A stretch of 64,000 bases of DNA from Lactarius indigo (taxonomy: Eukaryota > Basidiomycota > Agaricomycetes > Russulales > Russulaceae), in NCBI GenBank assembly GCA_025766275.1, contig JAFKAC010000061.1:124001-188000 (forward strand). The letters run 5' to 3'. A program made the translations under genes and the position numbers. Within the stretch, counting starts at the first letter, position 1; the number at the start of each line of letters is the position of its first letter. Positions 20,170 through 29,190 of the stretch are shown piece after piece. The notes beneath the pieces were generated by a model. It worked only from the letters and a program-made list of their open reading frames with translations. It was not told where the DNA came from and made no database searches.

Positions 20170-22133
20170 AGTTGTTGGAGGATAATGTCCTTTACGTCGT
20201 CTGATTCTCCTGCTACTCCATTGAGCCAGTCATTGGCACGCTGTTGAGGGGGCACGTCTTGAACTGCCCTAGTAGCGACTTCGGGTTCTTGCTGGTGATA
20301 ATCGGTGTCGATATACCGACTGGTCGATGCCTGGGGTTGGTTGTCCCATCGTGGCTGTCTACAATCACGGGCCATATGTCCGTCCTTTCTGCAATTATAA
20401 CAGGTGACTGGCCTTGGATTGTTACGCCCTCCTCCTCTCTGTAAAAATCCTCCTCGTGGTCGGTATGGCGGGCGAGGGGCGAGTATATCTTCAGCCCCTG
20501 CTAGTCGCCCCCGGATTCGGTCTGCGGAAGTGTCCATGGCGTTTGGGTCGCGGGGTAGGTTTCTCGGCTGCCAAGAGCTTCTTGGCGGTCCCTGCCACTG
20601 CCGCGACTGGCGCGGGCGTCCTTGTCCTTGTCCCATTGGCGCCCCTTTGTTCAATACCGCTTTGAGATGGAGGTATTGTTGTTGGCGGGTAGTTGCGGCT
20701 TCCTTCCACTCGCGATAGTTGCGGGGGTTATCAAGGGTGTAGACTTTTTCGTATAAGTCTTTTGGTAGTCCACTTGCAAACAGATCTAACGTCTGAGGAT
20801 CGTCGAGTCGATATTGAGCGCGGCGTATTAATTGCTCGAATTGGGTGCAATACTCATCTAGATTGCCGCCGATCATTTTGACTCCCTTTTTGAGTTCGTA
20901 TTGAGCTTGTTCTTGCTCCATCGTATTGCGGAAGCGCTGCATAAAGCTGCGCGTTACTTCGTTCCATAACCCCTCGCTTGTGCGGGGTATTCCTGTTTGT
21001 ATCTGGCCGTTAAGCCAGGTGAGCATAGCCAATACCCATTCGCTAACGTTGATGCCCTTGATGTAGGAGAGAAAAAGTAGGGCGCGTCGGTATGGGGTTG
21101 CCATGATACCTTCATCGGCATTCATGCCCCAGTAGACGTGCCATTGAGTGAGAAACGCTTCGACTTTGGAACGTTCTCCATCGAATACTGTGGGTGCTTC
21201 GCCAGCCAATTTGTTACTAGGAGGAGGAATAATGGGTCCGGCACCTGGTAGCCCTCCTCCTGGAGGCATTCCTCCTGGTGGTCCACCTGGGAACCCCCCA
21301 GGGAATCCTCCGAATCCGGGTCCTCGGGATGGAGGTCCTCCTCCTCCCCCTGGTAAATCGTTAGGAGGTCCGCCTCCTCCACTGGGAGGATCAGCGACAT
21401 CGGGTCCGATTGCCCGATGGATTGCTACGTCGTCGTCGGTCATTCGGTGACCGGTGTATGGATTGATGGGAGCGAGATTGGCTTGCGATTCTTCGGCGAT
21501 ACGTCTCTGTTCTTCTAGAGCTATTTGATCCCTTGCTTCCGTAGTGAGCTGCAGCTCTTCTTGCGTGACGGTGGCGGTTGCCATTGCTACTGCTGGGCTA
21601 TGAATGTGAATTACTTCGGGTTCGGGTTGATGAATAGTGAGGGACTCAGTTCGCTGTATAATGTGATCGCCTATGGCTCCTAGGCTGGCTTCCTCTGCTG
21701 GTGTTGTCCCTCTACTTGGCGACTGACTCTCGGATTCTTCTCCACTGACTCCTTCGTCTGTGTGTTCTTGTGCTTGCCCGTCGATGGGACCGTAGTCTGC
21801 GCGGCTATTAAGCTCCCGCGCGTCGATATCGCAATTATAGTTTCTTCCGGCTGGTCGTACGATGTCCCAGCAACGATCTATAGGGTTCCAAGTAACCTCG
21901 GTCCAACAGAGGTGTTCGAAATTGAACTCAACAGGTCGAAAACGGTTAGGACCGTTGAACTCTACGAAGTACCCGGTGTCTTCTCCTCGTTCTCTCCACT
22001 GAGCGGCTCCTAGGAATCTTGTTGGTACGTTGCGATCTCCTCGTCGCTCGATATGATAGGGACGGAAAGACGTCCACTGGTCTCTTGTTGAATACGCCAC
22101 GATGAGGATCTTGGTCTTAATGTTACGCTCCAC
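20139..22133 (-). CDS. Gypsy Gag with CCHC zinc knuckle
   Basis: The frame of up to 664 codons contains a Gly/Pro-rich stretch (about 250-305). A retrotransposon Gag core follows (FLTQWHVYWGMN, SFMQRFRNTMEQEQAQYEL, DLFASGLPKDL). Then comes a knuckle CYNCRKDGHMARDC near residue 580. It overlaps Pol by 31 bp in the -1 frame. The first AUG of the frame is only at codon 184. The upstream 183 codons look protein-like (Trp, Phe and Tyr-rich), begin in the LTR/primer region and have no AUG, so translation start is unresolved. Options are a near-cognate codon, a spliced leader, or an N-terminus that is not translated. Confidence 0.88.
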   Translation of the reverse strand: MERNIKTKILIVAYSTRDQWTSFRPYHIERRGDRNVPTRFLGAAQWRERGEDTGYFVEFNGPNRFRPVEFNFEHLCWTEVTWNPIDRCWDIVRPAGRNYNCDIDARELNSRADYGPIDGQAQEHTDEGVSGEESESQSPSRGTTPAEEASLGAIGDHIIQRTESLTIHQPEPEVIHIHSPAVAMATATVTQEELQLTTEARDQIALEEQRRIAEESQANLAPINPYTGHRMTDDDVAIHRAIGPDVADPPSGGGGPPNDLPGGGGGPPSRGPGFGGFPGGFPGGPPGGMPPGGGLPGAGPIIPPPSNKLAGEAPTVFDGERSKVEAFLTQWHVYWGMNADEGIMATPYRRALLFLSYIKGINVSEWVLAMLTWLNGQIQTGIPRTSEGLWNEVTRSFMQRFRNTMEQEQAQYELKKGVKMIGGNLDEYCTQFEQLIRRAQYRLDDPQTLDLFASGLPKDLYEKVYTLDNPRNYREWKEAATTRQQQYLHLKAVLNKGAPMGQGQGRPRQSRQWQGPPRSSWQPRNLPRDPNAMDTSADRIRGRLAGAEDILAPRPPYRPRGGFLQRGGGRNNPRPVTCYNCRKDGHMARDCRQPRWDNQPQASTSRYIDTDYHQQEPEVATRAVQDVPPQQRANDWLNGVAGESDDVKDIILQQLWKKEGFQDA
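20151..20157 (-). promoter_or_regulatory. Gag-Pol -1 frameshift heptamer
   Basis: In the Gag-Pol overlap the minus strand reads G GGT TTT in the Gag frame, a canonical X XXY YYZ slippery sequence. A -1 slip here moves translation into the Pol frame, and Gag stops five codons later. The class of signal is well known; use here is inferred from phase. Confidence 0.65.
22108..22118 (-). promoter_or_regulatory. Gypsy self-priming primer-binding site
   Basis: Directly inside the 5' LTR the plus strand reads atcttggtctt. It is the exact reverse complement of aagaccaagat at 22,353-22,363 in the LTR. A TATA-like element (plus cttatac, 22,391-22,397) lies about 30 bp upstream of that site in the element's direction. 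Transcript 5' ends at about 22,363 would thus fold onto the site, as in Tf1. Confidence 0.6.
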
Positions 22134-22629
22134 CGGCGTGAGTCCGACTTGGACGCGAAAGAGGCGTAGTCAACTTAACGAAGGTTTGAACGAATGGGGA
22201 CCACGTGTCAACCCAACGATAGCTGAACAGGGGCACACAGGCACACGCTGCAGCTGAAGGTAAAGAAATGCTATCCCTTGGTGGATAGAAGCGGAGGCGC
22301 GCTCAGCCCGTACTAAGGCAGGCAGGAGACGAGTCAAAAGGGTGGATTGAAGAAGACCAAGATGGGGACTCTTGGTCTTCCGAGTCGACTACTTATACAG
22401 ATACACGCGGGCTTTAAAGCGCCGCTGGAATAGTAAGTAACCAGTAGCGTAACTAGCTCGAACCCTAGTACCGCTATCCTAGGAATGAGTCATACATGAG
22501 TCACAATCACATGCGAACTACTATGCTGACTGATACGATGTAAAGGTCCATGACTAATACTGATACCGGACCGTAGTCATAACCGGTCATGAGTCGTGTG
22601 TAATGAATCGCTAAGTCCGTACCGTAACA
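22121..22629 (-). repeat. Gypsy 5' LTR with promoter
   Basis: The 509-bp partner of 14,823-15,331. Read on minus it has tataag near 22,392-22,397 and a likely transcript start about 30 bp downstream near 22,363. Confidence 0.93.
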
Positions 22630-23151
22630 AATGAAGGACATTTGCATGTCCGAGACGGGCATTCCTTGTTCCACCAGGGTGTTCCTCAGGTCCAGCATTT
22701 TTTGGAGCTGAGGCAGGAAGGGGCTACCTTCCTGAAGCTTGGTGTTTGCCAAGCCCACCCAAATATTAAAGGTGGCCATAGAGCCAACCTGACCATAGAG
22801 GTTCTCCAACTCCACAAACTTGTCATGGACAGTTGGGAAGATGTGGGAGGAGTGAATACCAGATAGGACCTCCGTTGTCACTGATAAAAATAAGAGGCCA
22901 GTGATGACCTCCTCTTGTTTTGCCCAGAGGGCAAGGATGGCGAGTCCTTCATCTGTAGGACCAGTGGGCCCCACAGCACCTGCTGCAAGGGGGGGATGTT
23001 GGGGCACAGAGGCAGGAGCACCATGTGTAAGGTGCCTGCTGCACCCGTTCATCAGCATAAGAGAGGTGAAGGTGGCAGACCAAGTCTGCCAGTTGGTGCC
23101 ATCCAACTTGGCGAGGGTGACGGACGGAGGGAAGACAAGGTGGAAAGACAT
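22630..23151 (-). CDS. Copia-2 Gag N-terminus (proximal part of the split ORF)
   Basis: It starts at an ATG with A at -3 (caaATG) and encodes about 174 residues of copia Gag. Seen are LAKLDGTNWQTWS, VELENLYGQVGSMATFNIW and a final SDMQMSF that abuts the gypsy duplication. The same Gag features occur in copia-1. The frame joins the segment ending at 14,822 without loss if the gypsy and one duplication are ignored. Confidence 0.93.
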
Positions 23152-24142
23152 TTGAGATGTTTGTGTATCTGGTTCCGAGGAGCAGTCAGAACCAGCTCAG
23201 ATCTTGGTAGAGAAAGTAATGGTCCAGCCATAGGAGCGCTATACTCCATAACACATATAGTGTCATGCCTCAAGTATGTGCGACTTGGGTATAGTTATGT
23301 AGTGGAATCATTGTACTGATGGCTGCCTTATACTAAGATCCACAAAGCCCAAATGTTACTATGGGTAATAGTCATGCAACAGCTTTGTTGGCTTCGACGG
23401 AATAGGAGCTTTTGGTCCGGCGAAGGACTACTAAGTCTCTGTATCCCTCAGCCTTACAGCCTTGATGCTGGGGCTACTAAGGATCTATAGTAAAGGGTAG
23501 TACCCTAGAGAGGAGCCAACAGCGAGTTCAAGAGACAGTGATAGGGATCAACTCCCATAACAACTGAATCTTCCGTCTGTGGAGTCTCTAGAACAGACCA
23601 TTAAGGGTCTTGGTACTAAGTAACTAGACTAGTGATACTTGCTATGCAGCGAATCCTGCACAAAGGGAGCGAATACTTCTCCTAGCAGAGGTCTAGTCAT
23701 AGCTACTGTGTATAGTACTAAGTAGCGTCTCCTAGTTGTATCAGAGGGAAGGACTTCTGGGTTTGACTATTAACCAGGCCTTCACACCCCTTAAAGTGAC
23801 CCAGGTATTAACCGAGTATCACCCAACCATTAGAGAGGCCTATAGCCGCAAGGGTCTTCCCCTATTGGCCTATGAAAGCACTTCCAGACGAAAACTGGGT
23901 AATGAAGATATAGTAGTGCGCACAGAGGAATTTGAGGTTATGTAAAACCTCTCATGAGAACCTCCTTAGGAGGCTAGCCAAAATGGCACATGACCAAGGT
24001 CATGGTGGACAAGAAAGAAGGGTGTGTCGAAAGAGGATAGAGGATGCTCACTGGAAGTGTAGGTGACGACAAAAAGGTGTGGTCGGCTGAGAGAGCAAGA
24101 TGACACAAGTAGATCTGATAAAGCAAGTTAGTTATTAGGCGT
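23152..24142 (-). other. Copia-2 5' leader
   Basis: About 990 bp between primer-binding site and Gag ATG with no recognisable gene. A plus-strand frame of 69 codons at 23,736-23,945 has no supporting features and I treat it as chance. Confidence 0.6.
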
Positions 24143-24156
24143 CAGGGCCCATAACC
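24143..24156 (-). promoter_or_regulatory. Copia-2 primer-binding site, half initiator tRNA-Met
   Basis: Plus strand cagggcccataacc abuts the 5' LTR, identical to the site in copia-1 and to the anticodon arm of initiator tRNA-Met. Confidence 0.85.
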
Positions 24157-24699
24157 TGTTGAAGCGCAGAACTAACAAGCAAGGGATAAGCTTGAACAGC
24201 TAGGGAGACAAGTTAACTTCAGAGGTGAAGGGAACTCTGTTACAACTGCATACCTAGGGAGACAAGTTACTATAGAGAAGCAACGTCTATGAGTAAAGGT
24301 ACTAAGAGAAGTAAAGAGAAAGGGAACTTACACTTCAGAGGTGAAGGGAACTCTGAAGTGTAGAGGCGAAAACAGCAGTCCTTATATACAGGACGCTTAG
24401 CTAATAATGGTCTGTGCGCACTGGTGACCCAAACACAATACAGGTGGTCTGTGCGCCAGAGGGAGAAACGCCATTGGATGGCAGAGAACAATAGCTGCCT
24501 AAAGCAGACAAGTCCGGTATCTTAATAATAGAAAGAACAATAAGAGCCAAATATGGATCTAACAATAAAGATAAACAAAAGCGGTCCGTATGAGTCCGGA
24601 GTGTCCATAAGTCCATAAGGGACAGATACCGTATATAGTATGTGGGCTGACTCAATCAGATCCCACGAGACATGTGACTTTAACAGTCGCGTCTCAACA
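24157..24699 (-). repeat. Copia-2 5' LTR
   Basis: A 543-bp partner of 10,043-10,586, one base shorter in an A-run. Confidence 0.95.
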
Positions 24700-24704
24700 A
24701 AACT

Positions 24705-27240
24705 CTAATGACTAACTCGTGCATTTGGTGGTTCGCAGGTGCCGTGTCGGTCGTGCGAACACATGCGATCTGGCCAGATGTCGTGGGCTTCTTTATTCTG
24801 GCCTGGGTGTTCGGTACGTAGTTTGCTCCTGCGTTGATCATATCTCTGATGCGTCGAGTGACCGCTGTCGTTGTTTTCACGCTCATAGATTTGATCACAT
24901 AACAGCTTTTCACCCTCTTGGGTATTCTGTAATGTGTGGTTCGCCGCTGGTTCGGTGCATCGTTTGGGTTTCTTCCACTGCTTTGTTGATTGTCGGTAAT
25001 CTGTGAGTGGTTCGCGTTCGCGTTTTTGGTGCGGTGGTCAATGCTGTGTGTCAATTGCGCGTTGGTGAGTCTCTTTGCGATTGTCGATGAGTTGTTTGGC
25101 TCAAATTCGGATGTCTGATCGTACTTAGTCTGGTAGGGCTCGAGTATGCTGTCGCAGTTCCTCTTTCTGTTGGGATCGTTTTCACGAGTTTTCCTTGCTA
25201 CCCCTATCTGAGTGAACTGACTCAATATACTGGCATTCGGGGTACAGTCCATCCCGTTGTGCTGCGTCGCGTGGGACTGCCAGCCTGCTTCTTTTACATC
25301 GGGAGCCAGTTCTACACTGGTGGACCCTTTTGTGACCTGCAGCAGGTCATAGCCCACCTTGACATCTTTGAGCGATTCGGTGGGTTTGCAACTTGTTTCT
25401 TCTTGTAGTTTCAGTTTCTCTAGGTCGTTCTTCGCATCCTTGCAGGATGACAGGCCCCGGAGTGCGTTTTCATCCGCGTGCCGTTCGGATCTGACCCATC
25501 TGGCGGTACTCCTTCTCTTCGGTTTTGGGGTACTGAGTGATGAATCGCCGTCAATTGTCCATGCGTTCCGGAAGTTGGCGAAGCTGTCCCAACTCGTTTC
25601 ATCAGCATTGGTAGAGTGATTCATGTGGTTTTCTACCTTTAATTGATTTTTCTGAGTTCATACCCAATCGCCGACGTGGGGTCTGCAGATGTATGACAGC
25701 ATCGGGTGAGTCTGCTTGATCAGTTTGATCATCATACCTGTTTGTCTATTGACCGTTTGCCACAAGTGAAACTGGAACAAGAACTGTTCTCCTTTCGCCA
25801 GATCTTCATTGAAGCTATTGGGCGATGCCCTGCAGAGTTCCCTTCCACGGTGTGTCCGAGTTTTTGTTGTGGTTTCGTTCGACGATTCTGAGCCAGCGGT
25901 GGGCGATGCATCTCCCTCAGTGGGGCTTCGGTTTACTTTGCTAGTCGTTCTTGTTTCTGACGTGTCTCTTCCATGGGCATTTTGTTCCAGTGTGGTAGAG
26001 TCCTCGTGTCGTGTGGACCATCTCGGCGATTCTTGCATGTGTTCCTTTTTGTCCACCCCTATCGAACAGGGACCTCTTATCGATTCTAGTTGATCCGTCG
26101 GGTATTCTACCTCAATTGTCGTCCCTTTCCGGGCTCTTGGTCATTCGATGCATGTTCTCGTGTGACCTTGTTGGACAAGCTTCGACTTATCCGACTAGGT
26201 GCGTCTCCTCGTGTATTTTTGCTACGTGGGCCTCAACTTATCTGACTCGGTGTGTCTCCTCGTGGACTTTTGTTACACAGGCTTCGACTTGGTTGGTTCG
26301 TTATCCGCTGCTGGTGTGCTGATGATCGTAATCGATCTACCAGAGTTCTGGTTTTAGTGGCTACGGCGCCGCTAAGTGCTGGGGCATTCAGCGTGGCTTT
26401 TCGGAGTTCAACACCAGGGATCGTATTGATCGATATTTCGGATTGATTTCGCTGCTGGATGTGGGTTCGTAATTTGTCATTCATTTGTATATGCTGGTTT
26501 TCTGATGGACCCTCCAGGTCGTCGATGGGTGGCCTCAACACGTCCAATGTTGAGTTACTGCTTACACAATGGAGGTCAGTCAGGTCTGAGGGGCTCGGAG
26601 TCCTCGTTTCCATAATTGGTGTCAAGTTAGCCAGTTTCTCGCGTCGATACCCCTGTCGTAATTTCGTGCGAGGAGCAATCGATTGCTGTTCAAAACTTTC
26701 GAGTTTAATGTGGTGCCACGTCATTGGTGGCATTCGTGAAACTTTGTTTTTGTTTATTGATTTCATCGTGCCGCCATATAACTCCAGTGGTACTTCTTCC
26801 TGCCTTCCCGTCTGTGAGTACCAGTCGAGCAGGTCAGTGTCGTTCCGGAGCAGTATCTCTAGGGACCCGTGCCATTCCTTCATGGGTCGTGCCTTTGTCG
26901 TGATTCATTTCCGCATCGAGTTTACTTCAAAGTTTACGTGACATCTGTTCCGCTTAGATTCATTCGTGCGCGAGTTCAGGGTTCTGGTTGAGTCGGGTGT
27001 TCCATCCTCGATCATCCATTTGCGCATCATACTATCCGCACAGGCTTCGACTTTGGGGTCCTGTCCATGTGTGGTCTGCTGTCCACGTAGAGCCGTAGTT
27101 CGTGTGTCATAGGTGTCGGGCAAGTTCGTGTTCGGGTTCAGGTGCTCGGCGTATTGAGCGTGAGGTTCATTTGTCAGGGGATCGGTGCATAATCGGGTGT
27201 GTTCGGTATCGTCAGGTTGCTCCGCGCTCGTCCTACAAGC
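24705..27240 (-). other. A/C-rich uncharacterised frames of the outer element (far part)
   Basis: Minus-strand frames at 24,705-25,624, 25,658-26,056, 26,233-26,883 and 26,905 onward follow each other with single stops and one frame change. After removing copia-2, the 24,705-25,624 frame runs in phase into the 9969-8008 frame, separated by one TGA at 9970-9972. Products are rich in Thr, Asn, Arg, Ser and His without a domain I recognise. It may be a decayed polyprotein or merely T-poor DNA that lacks stops. Confidence 0.35.
26179..26280. repeat. 51-bp tandem repeat
   Basis: Two adjacent 51-bp units (26,179-26,229 and 26,230-26,280) begin gcttcgactt / gcctcaactt and share gtctcctcgtg. The first 10 bases of a third unit follow. 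Divergence is mostly by transitions. The unit is 17 codons long and keeps the minus frame open. Confidence 0.75.
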
Positions 27241-27590
27241 ATCAGGAAAAACCTCCCACGCTAGCGAGGGATAACACACGACTAAATTATCGACATGGGA
27301 GACAAGGGAGATAATGTGCCAATATTTCGTCACTAAGACCAGTAATGCTCTAATCCTTCATGCGGCAATCAATCACCACCAATTATCTACTAAAATATCG
27401 TGTAATTATCTCAATCAGTTTATGTAAATGTTTTACAACTCCAAAACTAGAATGCTCCAGGTAGTCCAATAATGCGGAATAGATGTACACTTTGAAGACT
27501 GTACTACAGGAATAATGCTTACACTACCACACATTGTCGCCGCCGTTGTAGCGGCAGTACATCAGGAAAACAAAAAGTTACTAGAAGCAA

Positions 27591-27657
27591 TAGCCGTGAC
27601 TAGTGCTGACTAGTGATACCCAAATATGGTAGGGGCTAGTTCCCCTAGTCACGGCTA
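27591..27657. repeat. Short perfect inverted repeat
   Basis: tagccgtgactag at 27,591-27,603 pairs exactly with ctagtcacggcta at 27,645-27,657, with further partial complement in between. A second copy of the motif atcaggaaaa lies just upstream at about 27,561. Confidence 0.7.
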
Positions 27658-27746
27658 GTCAAATTTTGTTTTGCTGATGTCAAGGGGGGGCCGGAATTCT
27701 TAAAATTGCACGGGGTCGGTAAATTTTTTTAAGGGGTTGGGCCGTA

Positions 27747-27762
27747 CCCCCCCCCCCCCCCC
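27747..27762. repeat. Homopolymer of 16 C
   Basis: A run of C follows gggttgggccgta. A similar block (aaattttttt, then a C-run) occurs at about 28,588-28,622, so this is part of a diverged repeat. The length may be unreliable. Confidence 0.6.
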
Positions 27763-28673
27763 TACCCCCAAAAAGGAAATTAAAGGCCAAATATGGAAAT
27801 TTCTTAGATTACCCCACCCCATCGTGCATCGCTGCCAAACCGCTGGCACCACACACGTTTCTGTGTGTTCTATAAACATTGCCATGAGTGCTGTATGCTA
27901 CCACCAAGCTGTGAACATGCAACTTCATCGCTTACATTTATCATAGTTGAGTTCCCCTAACTTTTAAGTTCAGTGTCAGTGTGGCTTATTCTTTTTGTTC
28001 TCTGGCTTTCTGCATTTGTCCGTGGCCTTATTGGCTCGAACAAGACGTATCTCTGACTCATACAACTACATATGTGAAGTTTTGTGTTATGCGCAAACGT
28101 GCACAACCATTTTCGACCACCTGCAACAACCCGACCTCGTTTCTGTTCCCGACCCCGCCGCATGTCTATGCACGTTTATCTCTTCGAGAAAAACACGTCT
28201 CCAATCACCGCGGACCTGTATGCGACGGCGCGCGTTCCGCGGACGCGTGCGCGACACCTTGCGACGCATCACATGCCCCAAGACCTGTAGATGCTCTTAG
28301 ATGGAGTTGGGGCTCAGGCCACTGTAACTGTAGTTAAGGAAATTCCTCATAGAATAGTACAGTAACATGTAGTAAATAGAATTCTAGTATCCCTTTGAAA
28401 AAACCCGCCATGCAACAGGTATGGGTTTTGTACGGGTACCTCAGATCTGACCCACACCCACACCCACAAACCCATATTCGGGTACCCGCATGGGTTTACA
28501 AACCCACAATATGCACTATTGCTGAGATGATACGGGGGAAAAGCGGGAAATTTCCAGATCGGCCTGGCCTTAGACACCCAAAAAGCAAATTTTTTTAGAG
28601 ACTTTTGGTCGACCCCCCCCACCTCGGGTCACGGAACCACGGCCCAGCCCCCCCTTGGCTGATGTAGTCTTCG

Positions 28674-29190
28674 TCACCTCACAGTCATCGTCGCGATCGC
28701 AATCCCCACAGCCACCCCGTTGTTGTCACTCATTGTCACTGTAGCCATTGTCCTCGCATCACAGTCGTCGTAGCTGTAGTTGTGCTTGAGGTGTCGCCAC
28801 TTTTCAGCCACGGCCATCGTCGTCTTCATCACCATCACAGCCACAGTCATTGTCGTCGTCTTCGTCCCCGCCGTTGAGGTCGTCATCCAGTTGTGCTTGT
28901 GTTGTTGCTATTTCTTTGTGACCGCAGTCATTGCAGTCATCTTCGTTGTCACCATTACTGCCTTGCAGCTGACATAGTCATGGTCATTGCCCATGTCCTC
29001 ATTGTGGTTAGGGTCACACTGCACGGGCATCGGCGGAATGTGGTGGCAGTGGTGGTGGTGGTGGTCCGGGTCTGGGTCATACATAACCATGTCAGGATCG
29101 CACGGCCGAGATGCCATCATAGTGGAAAGTCACCGCTTGTGGCTGGTATCGTCATTGTCGTTGAAGTGAGGGGGTCATCTGTCATCATCG
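28674..29190. repeat. Degenerate trinucleotide-rich low-complexity tract
   Basis: About 500 bp dominated by CAT/CGT/GTT-type triplets (tcgtcgtcttc, tggtggtggtgg). Open frames on both strands give Thr/Val/Met or His/Asp-rich strings and I do not regard them as genes. Confidence 0.7.

Larger units (their letters stand above)
14823..22629 (-). mobile_element. Intact chromodomain Ty3/gypsy retrotransposon (chromovirus)
   Basis: Two 509-bp LTRs (14,823-15,331 and 22,121-22,629), with no difference seen by eye, flank Gag and Pol frames on minus. The target duplication aatga is at 14,818-14,822 and 22,630-22,634. The Pol order RT, RNase H, integrase, chromodomain places it among chromoviruses. A short self-complementary primer site (see 22,108) resembles Tf1/sushi-type self-priming. 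It is nested within copia-2 gag and is the youngest layer of the nest. Confidence 0.96.
10043..24699 (-). mobile_element. Copia-2, Ty1/copia element split by a gypsy insertion
   Basis: Direct repeats at 10,043-10,586 (544 bp) and 24,157-24,699 (543 bp) differ by one A in an A-run. They bound a minus-strand copia whose ORF is cut by the gypsy element at 14,823-22,629. The duplication aaact is present at 10,038-10,042 and 24,700-24,704. Without the gypsy the element would be about 6.8 kb. Removing the gypsy and one aatga copy leaves the frame intact, so copia-2 was uninterrupted when hit. Confidence 0.95.

Noticed and set aside
22130..22133. GTG at the LTR edge as certain Gag start
   Set aside because: Only an open-frame limit. 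Nothing in the sequence shows that it is used.
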